A DNA stretch of 5,203 nt from an uncultured Collinsella sp. (GCA_900547855.1 URIK01000123.1:1-5203), one strand, 5' to 3'; positions 1-5,203 are shown, numbered from the stretch's first letter. Numbers and translations: made by a program. The notes: generated from the letters alone by a model not told the origin.

Positions 1-255
1 GGTGGCACCTTTACCTTTAACGAAGGCGCTACCGTCTACGATGCCCTGTGCGCGCTGGGCCTTTCTGTTAATGCCGAAAACTCGCCTCTTTATCACGGCG
101 TATACGTGAAGGCAATTGGTGGGCTTGCCGAGTATGAACACGGCGGCACTAGTGGCTGGTGTTATTCCGTTAATGGCTCACAACCCATGACGGCCTGCAG
201 TAACTACGTTCTCTCCAATGGCGACAACGTGGTCTGGTATTACGTTACAGGCTAG
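1..255 (+). CDS. DUF4430-domain protein, C-terminal fragment (5' end outside window)
   Basis: The frame is open from the first base and ends at TAG 253-255, giving 84 residues with no start codon inside the window. Visible features are a TVYDALCALG segment (residues 11-20), a GLAEYEHGGTSGWCYSVNG block (41-59) and a closing NGDNVVWYYV strand (73-82). The G-x(n)-SGW-x-YSVNG block followed by GD-x-V-x-W-x-Y is typical of DUF4430, a small beta-rich domain related to the C-terminal domain of transcobalamin and often found in secreted or surface proteins of Gram-positive gut bacteria. Three cysteines (17, 54, 66) could allow a disulfide; this is inference. The protein stops right after the domain, with no LPXTG sorting signal or membrane anchor at this end. 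Ligand and full architecture cannot be told from this fragment. An intrinsic terminator follows 20 bases downstream. Confidence 0.8.
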   Translation, partial: GGTFTFNEGATVYDALCALGLSVNAENSPLYHGVYVKAIGGLAEYEHGGTSGWCYSVNGSQPMTACSNYVLSNGDNVVWYYVTG

Positions 256-275
256 GGACCTCGACATATCGCACC

Positions 276-315
276 AAACGGGCGGTTCGGACAAACATCC
301 GGGCCGCTCGTTTTT
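276..315 (+). terminator. Intrinsic terminator of the DUF4430 gene
   Basis: The arms 277-290 (AACGGGCGGTTCGG) and 299-312 (CCGGGCCGCTCGTT) pair over 14 bases in the + strand transcript, counting three G-U pairs, around the loop ACAAACAT. A276 can add a pair with T313. The right arm runs into TTTTT (311-315). This is a standard rho-independent terminator just after the stop at 255. Confidence 0.8.
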
Positions 316-350
316 CGTGCGAATGGGACTGGGTCGCCGGGTCTCTCTGC

Positions 351-388
351 AAACAAAAAACCGGTTGGAATGGGAATTCCAACCGGTT
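351..388 (-). terminator. Intrinsic terminator of the leftward gtrA gene(s)
   Basis: A perfect 13-base inverted repeat, AACCGGTTGGAAT (359-371) and ATTCCAACCGGTT (376-388), encloses the 4-base loop GGGA. Read on the minus strand, the stem is followed by a T-rich tract (complement of AAACAAAAAA, 351-360), as expected for termination of the leftward gene ending at 415. On the + strand the hairpin is not followed by a T run. This gene and the convergent DUF4430 gene therefore each have their own terminator. Confidence 0.85.
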
Positions 389-414
389 ATACATTCAAGC
401 AAATAGTGAATCGA

Positions 415-822
415 CTATGACCGTGCGCCCTCGAGGAAGAAGCGGCGGCTGAAGTAGTTGTACCAGGTGACGAGGAACGTGGCGATGGCCTTCATGGCCT
501 GGTAGCCGATGCTCAAAAACGTGACGCCCACAAACATGTACAGGTCGTTGAGGCCCAGGCCGATCACCGACAGGATGGTGAAGATCGTGAACTCGCGCTT
601 GCGGCTCATGCCTTCGCGGTGGTCGAACACGTACTTCATGCTGAGCCAGTAGTTGACCACGACGGACGTGATAAACGAAACCGTGGTGCTCATCAAAAAG
701 TCGAGGTGGAACAGCTCGACGAGCGCAATGAGCATGCCCCAGTCGATGCCAAAGGAGATAAGACCCACGACAGCAAACTTGAGGAACTGCTTGGTATGAG
801 GTTGTGCCAGCGCCTTGCGCAC
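415..822 (-). CDS. GtrA-family membrane protein (copy 1, distal to fbp)
   Basis: This encodes 135 residues with four hydrophobic segments at about 13-36, 42-62, 78-102 and 106-124, the size and topology of the GtrA family. Members are thought to carry or flip undecaprenyl-linked sugars across the membrane for O-antigen, teichoic acid or other surface-glycan modification, usually with a GtrB-type glycosyltransferase. Family signs seen are KFAVVG near the N-terminus, NYWLSMKYVF (57-66) at the end of the second segment, and YNYFSRRFFLEG (121-132) at the C-terminus. No partner glycosyltransferase lies in this window, so substrate is unknown. The start is GTG at 822, with only a weak Shine-Dalgarno (GGA, nine bases upstream). 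The frame remains open only about 14 codons further up and offers no better start. A strong terminator follows at 351-388. It is paralogous to the gene at 1042-1437. Confidence 0.88.
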   Translation of the reverse strand: MRKALAQPHTKQFLKFAVVGLISFGIDWGMLIALVELFHLDFLMSTTVSFITSVVVNYWLSMKYVFDHREGMSRKREFTIFTILSVIGLGLNDLYMFVGVTFLSIGYQAMKAIATFLVTWYNYFSRRFFLEGARS

Positions 823-904
823 GTAATCACATCCAATGCGTTGATGAATCGAGCAGAGGATACTTTAGAGCTTTTACAAGGGAAACGTAAGGTCTTTGCC
901 AAGA

Positions 905-958
905 ACTATATGAACTCGCCAAATTTTCAAGAGCTAATCCGCAAACGTTGAAAATTTG
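905..958 (-). promoter_or_regulatory. Inverted repeat next to a possible promoter of gtrA copy 1
   Basis: A perfect 11-base inverted repeat, CAAATTTTCAA (920-930) and TTGAAAATTTG (948-958), is separated by 17 bases. On the minus strand a -10-like TATAGT (910 down to 905) lies just beyond the near arm, about 85 bases upstream of the gtrA start. TTGAAA (930-925) resembles a -35 box, but the 14-base spacer is short, so the promoter call is weak. The arms are A/T-rich and not followed by a T run in either direction, so an operator is more likely than a terminator. This is inference. Confidence 0.35.
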
Positions 959-975
959 CCCGTAAACGAGCGACA

Positions 976-1015
976 CCCACGGACGATACTGCGCTGAGTG
1001 CGCGTCGTCCGTGGG
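976..1015 (-). terminator. Hairpin downstream of gtrA copy 2, probable terminator
   Basis: Arms CCCACGGACGA (976-986) and TCGTCCGTGGG (1005-1015) pair perfectly over 11 bases. An inner GCGC/GCGC stem (991-994 with 1000-1003) extends the structure. It lies 26 bases past the stop of the leftward gene ending at 1042. The minus-strand tail (TGTCGCTCGTTTACG) has only a short T run, so termination may be partial and copy 1 could be reached by read-through. Confidence 0.55.
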
Positions 1016-1041
1016 CGCCGTAATGCTGCAGGGGTTTCGAG

Positions 1042-1437
1042 CTATTTTGTCTCGTCGCCCTCCAGGAAGATTTTTCGGGTCACAAAGTTGTAGACCATGA
1101 CAAGCGCGGTGGCGCAGATCTTGGCGATATTGGCCTCGAGTCCCAGGCCGGCGTTGAGCGCCAGCACGATGCCGTCGTTGAGCACCAAACCGATCACGGA
1201 CAGCACGACAAAGATGATGAACTCGCGGCGGCGGCTCATGCCTTCCTTGTGCGCAAACACGTACTTCATGCTTGCGAGGTAGTTAAAGATGAGTGAGATG
1301 ATAAAGCCGCTGGTGTTGGCGATTAGGATGTTGAGGCCCAGACCGTAGTGAAGCAGATTCATAATGCCAAAGTCGATAACCGTGGCAATGACACCGACGA
1401 CGCCAAATTTCATGATCTGCGCAAGGAGCTTTTGCAT
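1042..1437 (-). CDS. GtrA-family membrane protein (copy 2, next to fbp)
   Basis: From ATG 1437 the protein has 131 residues with four hydrophobic segments (about 8-30, 36-56, 73-98, 102-120), matching the GtrA fold. It likely moves or presents polyprenyl-linked sugars for surface-glycan assembly; substrate is not predictable. It aligns without gaps to the neighbouring copy over most of its length. Both share SMKYVF-x-H, EGMSR-x-REF-x-IF, LSVIGL-x-LND and a C-terminal FLEG. I chose ATG 1437 because AAGG and AGG lie at suitable distances upstream (AAGGCAGGTACC before ATG), and it puts the N-terminus level with the KFGVVG family start. An in-frame TTG at 1500 would add 21 residues. It has no well-spaced Shine-Dalgarno, and the extension covers two hairpins. 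The gap to fbp, transcribed in the same direction, is 78 bases, so co-transcription is possible. Confidence 0.87.
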   Translation of the reverse strand: MQKLLAQIMKFGVVGVIATVIDFGIMNLLHYGLGLNILIANTSGFIISLIFNYLASMKYVFAHKEGMSRRREFIIFVVLSVIGLVLNDGIVLALNAGLGLEANIAKICATALVMVYNFVTRKIFLEGDETK

Positions 1438-1454
1438 GGTACCTGCCTTAAGCT

Positions 1455-1509
1455 GGCGCCGAAGCGCCGCGGGGATGACTAACTCAGCAAGTTTAGCCAA
1501 TCCCCGCGG
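1455..1509 (-). promoter_or_regulatory. Two-hairpin leader between fbp and gtrA copy 2
   Basis: In the minus-strand transcript a 10-base perfect stem (1500-1509 with 1467-1476, CCGCGGGGAT and complement) encloses a 23-base loop. It is followed by a 5-base GC stem (1464-1468 with 1455-1459) closed by a UUCG tetraloop (1460-1463). The stems share bases 1467-1468, so they compete at the junction. No T run follows, so a terminator is unlikely. An mRNA-processing or stability element between fbp and gtrA, or a leader structure limiting gtrA translation, are possible; both are inference. Confidence 0.4.
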
Positions 1510-1515
1510 GTGGTG

Positions 1516-3432
1516 CTAGGCGCGCTCCTCGATAGCACCGTTTCTATATGCATCGAGCAGCTGGCGCAGGTCCTGGATTTGGCTGCGGATCTTGGCGCCA
1601 GTATCGGTGTCGCTCACCATGCGGCGACGGTCCGCTTGGTCAAAACGGTTGGTCTCGCTTTCGATGTCCACGTTGCGCGTGAGTGCCTCGGCAACCGTCG
1701 TAAAGGCCCGGTGCGACTTGAGGCGGCAGCCGCGCGAGCTCGAGATGAGCGTATAGCCGGCGATACCCGTCTTGGGATGGTAAGCGCGGCAGAAGCCGCC
1801 ATCGATGACCAGCAGCTTGCCCTCGGCGCGGATGGGCTGCTCGCCCTTGGTGGTTTTAACGGGCGTGTGGCCGTTGATGATGTGGCCGGTCGGCGAGCAT
1901 GCCATGGGCGCGACGCCAAACTCGCGCATGATATCATCGCAGACCGAGGGCGACTTGGTAAGCGTAAAGTACGGGTCCATCGGCTCGACCCAGGTGCTCT
2001 TATCGGCGATATAGGCGCGCTCAAAGGTACGCACCAGGCGTCCGCTGGCGGGTGAATTGAAGCCAATCCACAGGTACCACATCCAGTCGAGGGCATCGCG
2101 GTCGCCCACGCGCCACGCGCGGCGGGCGATGTGGTCGCAAAAATCGAGATAATCGCGGCCAGCGTGCCAGGTGCCCAGGCAGTTCATGCTGCTGAAGGTG
2201 CCGTCTTCGTTGAGTGGAACGCAGCCGTGGAAGAGCAGGTTGCCGTTGGCGACCTTGTACATCGAGCCGTGGGTGTAGAGGAAATCGATATGGCGATGCA
2301 GGTGATCGGCGGTGACAAACTCGGACACGAGCTTGTCGATGATGTGCTGCTCCTGAGACGTGAGCGTGTAGGGGTCCGCCGGGTCGACGGTGGGGAAGTC
2401 GTTGGTCGTGAGCGGCCACACGCTGCCGTCGGCGAGCGTGACCGTGCCGGTGTCGTGGTCGATCTTGTCGAGTAACAGGCGGTCGGTCATATCGAACTCG
2501 GGGTGGCGCTGGATAATCTGGCCCTCGAGCTTAAAGAGCAGCACGTTGATGGCCTTGATCAGCGGGGTGATGGACTCACCGGCGGTGTAGGTGGCATCGG
2601 CAAAGGCGACAAGCTCACGCAGCGAGATGCCGTAGTCGTTCTCCAGGATCTCGTAGTTGTCGTAGCGTAGGTTGTTGCGCAACACCGTGGCGATGCAGGC
2701 GGGCTCACCGGCCGCAGCGCCCATCCACAGTAGGTCGTGGTTGCCCCACTGGATGTCGAGTGAATGGTAGGTGAGCAGACGGTCCATAATCTTGGCCGCG
2801 CCGCCGCCGCGGTCGAAGATGTCGCCCACCAGGTGCAGGTGGTCGACGGCCAGGCGCTTGATGAGCGAGGCGAGCGACTCGATAAAGTCGTCGGCGCTGG
2901 CGGTCTCCAGGATGGACTCCACGATGCGCTCGTGATAGCGCACGCGATAGTTGTTCTCGTCCGGGTGCGTGTGCAACAACTCGTCGATGATATAGGCGTA
3001 GTCGCGCGGGATGGCCTTACGCACCTTGGAGCGCGTGTAGCGGCTTGAAAGCGAGCGAGCGACCATGATGAGCTGGTCAAGCATCGTCTTGTACCAAGTT
3101 GGCGAGTCCTCGCGCTGGCTGCGGACCAGCTCGATCTTCTCGCGCGGGTAGTAGATGAGCGTGCACAGCTCGCCCTTTTCGTCAAAGGAGAGCGTGTCGC
3201 CAAAGATCTCGTCGACATGTTCGCGCACGACGCCCGAGCAGTTGTTGAGGATGTGCATAAAGGCTTCGTACTCACCATGCACGTCGCTCATAAAATGCTC
3301 GGTGCCCTTGGGTAGGTTGAGGATGGCCGAGAGGTTGATAATTTCGGTAAATGCGGATTGTTCGGTGGGGAACTGTCTCGACAGCAGGCGCAGATACTTG
3401 AAGTCTTGCGGGTTGCGATCGAATGCGACCAT
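1516..3432 (-). CDS. fbp: Fructose-1,6-bisphosphatase, class III
   Basis: Fbp hydrolyses fructose 1,6-bisphosphate to fructose 6-phosphate and phosphate in the cytoplasm, the irreversible step of gluconeogenesis. The 638 residues match the class III (Bacillus-type) enzyme, unrelated in fold to the class I enzyme. The metallophosphatase motifs appear in order: SDVHGEYEAF (49-58), GDIFDRGG (203-210), WGNHDLLWMG (229-238), LLFHGCVP (399-406) and NGHTPV (520-525), then VIDGGFCRAY (542-551). D50, H52, D204, N231 and H232 are the expected metal or catalytic positions, so it should be active. The Bacillus subtilis homologue is inhibited by AMP and relieved by phosphoenolpyruvate; that is family knowledge. 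The start is ATG 3432, preceded by GGAAGG at good spacing. A TTG at 3477 would add 15 residues with no homology-like character. It is transcribed divergently from degV, with gtrA copy 2 downstream. Confidence 0.96.
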   Translation of the reverse strand: MVAFDRNPQDFKYLRLLSRQFPTEQSAFTEIINLSAILNLPKGTEHFMSDVHGEYEAFMHILNNCSGVVREHVDEIFGDTLSFDEKGELCTLIYYPREKIELVRSQREDSPTWYKTMLDQLIMVARSLSSRYTRSKVRKAIPRDYAYIIDELLHTHPDENNYRVRYHERIVESILETASADDFIESLASLIKRLAVDHLHLVGDIFDRGGGAAKIMDRLLTYHSLDIQWGNHDLLWMGAAAGEPACIATVLRNNLRYDNYEILENDYGISLRELVAFADATYTAGESITPLIKAINVLLFKLEGQIIQRHPEFDMTDRLLLDKIDHDTGTVTLADGSVWPLTTNDFPTVDPADPYTLTSQEQHIIDKLVSEFVTADHLHRHIDFLYTHGSMYKVANGNLLFHGCVPLNEDGTFSSMNCLGTWHAGRDYLDFCDHIARRAWRVGDRDALDWMWYLWIGFNSPASGRLVRTFERAYIADKSTWVEPMDPYFTLTKSPSVCDDIMREFGVAPMACSPTGHIINGHTPVKTTKGEQPIRAEGKLLVIDGGFCRAYHPKTGIAGYTLISSSRGCRLKSHRAFTTVAEALTRNVDIESETNRFDQADRRRMVSDTDTGAKIRSQIQDLRQLLDAYRNGAIEERA

Positions 3433-3577
3433 GAAACACCTTCCGATGGGGCTGGTAAAACTGATAAACAGCGTCAAACGTTTACCAGTATGCGCCGCTT
3501 TTGTTTCGATTTTGCGCCAGCGGCTGAATTGTCGGCTGAACGGTTTGGTAAATCGATTTAGTGAAGGTAGATGTGTT

Positions 3578-3640
3578 GGTCGGGTGGAGACGACAGAGGG
3601 TGTTTTCTCAGATATTTATGCGTCGGGTCGGTGGAGACGA
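3578..3640 (+). repeat. Imperfect 15-16 base direct repeat
   Basis: GGTCGGGTGGAGACGA (3578-3593) and GGTCGGTGGAGACGA (3626-3640) are identical except for one extra G in the first. Their starts are 48 bases apart, inside the fbp/degV intergenic region. The 32 bases between are A/T-richer and unrelated. They could be paired protein-binding sites or a small local duplication; the sequence alone does not decide. Confidence 0.6.
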
Positions 3641-3715
3641 TGGTGGTAAAGATGTTCACTATTTTTGGTCCGATTTGGTAAATAGTGGACATATGTACCG
3701 CATGTAGGCTCACTG

Positions 3716-3724
3716 TGCGATAAT
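3716..3724 (+). promoter_or_regulatory. Probable extended -10 promoter element of degV
   Basis: TGC (3716-3718) followed by GATAAT (3719-3724) matches an extended -10 box, with five of six bases of TATAAT. No good -35 is seen at 16-18 bases upstream, which extended -10 promoters tolerate. Transcription would begin near 3731, giving a leader of about 20 bases before ATG 3753. An ATG at 3735 would then be almost at the transcript end. Confidence 0.4.
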
Positions 3725-3740
3725 TTGCGCAGCAATGAGT

Positions 3741-3746
3741 AAGGAG
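3741..3746 (+). promoter_or_regulatory. Ribosome binding site that decides the degV start
   Basis: AAGGAG lies six bases before ATG 3753. It falls inside the coding sequence if translation began at the upstream in-frame ATG 3735, which has no such site. This selects 3753 as the start. Confidence 0.8.
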
Positions 3747-3752
3747 CCTCAT

Positions 3753-4643
3753 ATGAGTGATTTTGTCCTGACCTGTGAATCCGCCGCCGATCGAACCCGT
3801 GAGTTCTTTGCGTCGCGCAATATCCCTGTCGTGTGTTTTCATTACGAGATCGACGATGTTGTCTATACGGACGATCTGTATCAGTCGATTACGCCGGACG
3901 AGTTTTTTGCCCAGATTGCCGCGGGCGCCATGCCCAAGACGTCTCAGGTGAGCGTGGGTGAGTACGAGGAGTTTTGGGAGCCGTTTGTTGCCGAGGGTAA
4001 AGACGTGCTGCACCTGACGTTGTCGTCGGGTATTTCGGGCACGTATGGATCGGCCTGCGTCGCGGCGCAGATGCTTGCGGATCGCTATCCCGAGGGCGGC
4101 AAGGTGCGCGTCATCGATTCGCTGGCGGCGTCTTCGGGCTTTGGCCTGTTGTTGGAATATGCCGCCGATGTGCGCGATAGTGGGGCTTCACTCGACGAGA
4201 CGGCTGCCTGGATCGAGGAGCACAAGCTCAACCTGCACCACTGGTTCTTCTCGACCGATCTGTCGAGCTACCTGCGCGGCGGTCGCATTTCGGCCGCGAG
4301 CGCGATCATCGGCACGGCGCTTAAGATTTGCCCGCTTATGACGGTCGATTGCGAAGGTAAGCTGTCGCCACGTGAGAAGATTCGCACTAAGAAGCGCGCG
4401 ATTTCCGAGATGGCTAAGACCATGATGGCACACGTACAGGACGGTGCAGATTATTCGGGTAAGTGCATCATGTCGCAGTCGGCGTGCCGCGAGGATGCCG
4501 AGGCGGTCGCGGCGCTGATTGAGGAACAGGTTCCGCAGCTTAAAGGCAAGATTGAGATCAATGACATCGGTACTCTGATTGGCTCGCATACCGGACCTGG
4601 TACGGTGGCGCTCTTCTTTATGGGCGACAAGCGCGTGGATTAA
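3753..4643 (+). CDS. DegV-family fatty-acid-binding protein
   Basis: The protein has 296 residues, normal for DegV proteins. These bind one long-chain fatty acid in a cleft between two alpha/beta domains. Characterised members (FakB type) present it to the kinase FakA for acyl-phosphate formation and phospholipid synthesis. Family marks seen are PKTSQVSVGEY (61-71), with the TSQ loop, LSSGISGTYGSA (90-101), VIDSLAASSG (120-129), LRGGRISAASA (174-184) and IGSHTGPGTVALFF (276-289). The usual N-terminal TDS-T-D/A motif reads TCESAADR (7-14), with Glu for the usual Asp. No fakA-like gene is in this window, so the FakB role is by family only. ATG 3753 was chosen over ATG 3735 because AAGGAG sits six bases before it. 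degV is divergent from fbp, with its own probable promoter, and converges on the gene at 4724. Confidence 0.93.
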   Translation: MSDFVLTCESAADRTREFFASRNIPVVCFHYEIDDVVYTDDLYQSITPDEFFAQIAAGAMPKTSQVSVGEYEEFWEPFVAEGKDVLHLTLSSGISGTYGSACVAAQMLADRYPEGGKVRVIDSLAASSGFGLLLEYAADVRDSGASLDETAAWIEEHKLNLHHWFFSTDLSSYLRGGRISAASAIIGTALKICPLMTVDCEGKLSPREKIRTKKRAISEMAKTMMAHVQDGADYSGKCIMSQSACREDAEAVAALIEEQVPQLKGKIEINDIGTLIGSHTGPGTVALFFMGDKRVD

Positions 4644-4674
4644 TTTGCCCCATCACGTCGCTGCATGATTGCTC

Positions 4675-4716
4675 AAACGAAAACGGCCCGCCTCACGTTT
4701 GTGGGGCGGGCCAAGA
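4675..4716. terminator. Bidirectional intrinsic terminator between convergent genes
   Basis: GGCCCGCCTCAC (4685-4696) and GTGGGGCGGGCC (4701-4712) pair over 12 bases around a GTTT loop. One pair is G-U in the + transcript and a C-A mismatch in the minus transcript. On the minus side a T-rich tail (complement of AAACGAAAAC, 4675-4684) follows; on the + side the tail is the weaker AAGATGTTTTG. It sits midway between the degV stop (4643) and the convergent gene stop (4724), so it likely ends both. Confidence 0.75.
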
Positions 4717-4723
4717 TGTTTTG

Positions 4724-5173
4724 CTAGCGTTTCTTTCCGCGGAAGAAAAAGCCGTGCAGTGACGGCTTGAGGCCGCGGTTGGCGCGATGCTCCTCGACGC
4801 GCTCGTGGATCGAAGCGATGCGCTCGATGACTTCGTCGGGAATCGGCACATCGGGATTCATGTTCTCGACTTGGCTGACCTCGGCGGCGGCGACCTGGTC
4901 GATAATGGGCACGTCGTCGCGCGAGATGACAGGTGTGGCGTCTTCCTTCATCTTGCGATAACGCTGCATCATGTCGGTCTGTAGCTGCTGGGCCGAAGGC
5001 GGTGTCCAGATGATGGCGTTGGCGCCGGCGGCGATGGTCTCGCGAATGCTCTCGGGCGTCTTGCCGCCCGGCGCGATAAGCGGCAGGTTGGGATAGTGCT
5101 CGCGCAGCTCGCGTAGGACCTGGGGCGTGTTCTTGCCGGCGGCGATGTTGAGAATCTTGGCTCCAGCGCGCAC
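4724..5173 (-). CDS. Putative TIM-barrel (KDPG-aldolase-like) protein, 5'-truncated
   Basis: The last 149 residues of a leftward gene are present, ending at TAG 4724-4726; the N-terminus is cut off by the contig end. It starts at VRAGAKILNIA, then has PLIAPGGKTPESI (31-43) and IAAGANAIIWTPPSA (47-61). This strand-GG-x-TPESI-x(n)-AAGA order resembles the closing strands and phosphate-binding loop of KDPG-aldolase-like and related TIM barrels. Residues 66-130 are helical and charged with no motif I recognise, and the end is basic (FFFRGKKR). The enzyme activity cannot be named from this part. An apparent ATG at 5188, giving an N-terminus MYKRQ, is made of adapter sequence and is not real. The hairpin at 4685-4712 follows. 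Confidence 0.75.
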   Translation of the reverse strand: MRAGAKILNIAAGKNTPQVLRELREHYPNLPLIAPGGKTPESIRETIAAGANAIIWTPPSAQQLQTDMMQRYRKMKEDATPVISRDDVPIIDQVAAAEVSQVENMNPDVPIPDEVIERIASIHERVEEHRANRGLKPSLHGFFFRGKKR

Positions 5174-5203
5174 CTGTCTCTTATACACATCTCCGAGCCC
5201 ACG
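5174..5203 (+). other. Nextera (Tn5) transposase adapter, sequencing artefact
   Basis: CTGTCTCTTATACACATCT (5174-5192) is the 19-base Tn5 mosaic end used in Nextera libraries, and CCGAGCCCACG (5193-5203) is the start of the read-2 adapter. It abuts the coding sequence directly, so the genomic sequence ends at 5173. It should be trimmed and not read as a transposon. Confidence 0.97.

Larger units (their letters stand above)
3433..3752. promoter_or_regulatory. Divergent fbp/degV intergenic regulatory region
   Basis: These 320 bases separate the divergent starts and contain no credible gene. They hold five TGGTAAA cores: forward at 3453-3459, 3546-3552, 3644-3650 and 3676-3682, reverse at 3481-3487. 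The first and the reverse copy make an 8-base inverted repeat (3452-3459 with 3481-3488) 20-55 bases upstream of the fbp start. Also present are a long direct repeat (3578-3593 and 3626-3640) and the 8-base palindrome ACATATGT (3689-3696). I could not place a convincing fbp promoter: TTGACG (minus strand, 3477-3472) has no matching -10. The repeated core suggests binding sites for a regulator acting on one or both genes; this is inference. Confidence 0.5.

Noticed and set aside
178..402. 74-residue minus-strand frame over the DUF4430 end and terminators
   Set aside because: It covers two clear terminator hairpins and the end of a real + strand gene, so it is not a gene.
619..951. 110-residue + strand open frame antisense to gtrA copy 1
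   Set aside because: It is explained by the complement of gtrA plus the intergenic region; the sequence has no membrane or domain character.
1510..2055. 181-residue + strand open frame
   Set aside because: It lies entirely antisense within fbp, has no family-like motifs, and arises from the GC-rich codon use of fbp.
2559..3278. 239-residue minus-strand open frame rich in Arg, Ser and Thr
   Set aside because: It is a shifted frame of fbp, with the low-complexity composition typical of out-of-frame translation in GC-rich genes.
3472..3477. TTGACG as the -35 box of an fbp promoter (minus strand)
   Set aside because: No -10-like hexamer lies 16-18 bases downstream, so the promoter could not be supported.
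3155..3649. 164-residue + strand open frame spanning the fbp start and intergenic region
   Set aside because: Most of it is antisense to fbp and the rest crosses the repeat-rich intergenic region. It shows no domain and no good ribosome binding site.
3433..3752. Repeats between fbp and degV as a CRISPR array
   Set aside because: The repeats are 7-16 bases, irregularly spaced and in both orientations, without the repeat-spacer periodicity of CRISPR.
3558..4013. 151-residue minus-strand open frame across the degV start
   Set aside because: It overlaps the degV promoter, ribosome binding site and first 260 coding bases, and shows no recognisable domain.
5174..5192. Tn5/IS50 mosaic end as evidence of a transposon
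   Set aside because: It is followed directly by the Nextera read-2 adapter and lies at the contig edge, so it is library adapter, not a mobile element.

Overview
The window looks like a chromosomal contig piece from a fairly GC-rich bacterium. Three things suggest a Gram-positive, anaerobic gut actinobacterium of the Collinsella/Coriobacteriia kind: a class III (Firmicutes-type) fructose-1,6-bisphosphatase, a DegV protein, and a secreted-type DUF4430 domain. That placement is inference from gene families and base composition, not a database result. The right end finishes in a Nextera transposase adapter, so this is an assembled short-read contig whose last 30 bases are not genomic.

Layout from left to right. 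Positions 1-255 (+) hold the C-terminal end of a DUF4430-domain protein, followed by its own intrinsic terminator (276-315). A second intrinsic terminator (351-388) faces the other way and ends the leftward genes. Three leftward genes follow: a GtrA-family membrane protein (415-822), a second, clearly related GtrA protein (1042-1437), and fbp (1516-3432). The two gtrA genes are separated by 219 bases containing a strong hairpin and a separate inverted repeat beside a possible promoter. fbp and the nearer gtrA are separated by 78 bases holding two hairpins. A 320-base divergent regulatory region (3433-3752) lies between fbp and the rightward degV gene (3753-4643). degV converges on a leftward, 5'-truncated gene (4724-5173), and a single GC-rich hairpin (4685-4712) probably terminates both.

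The functions do not form one obvious pathway. fbp is gluconeogenic. The GtrA proteins are probable carriers or flippases of lipid-linked sugars for cell-surface glycans. DegV binds fatty acids for phospholipid synthesis. The DUF4430 protein is probably extracellular. I see no mobile element, CRISPR array, rRNA or tRNA. I do not see a convincing novel system. The least explained sequence is the fbp/degV intergenic region, with five copies of a TGGTAAA core and a separate 15-16 base direct repeat.
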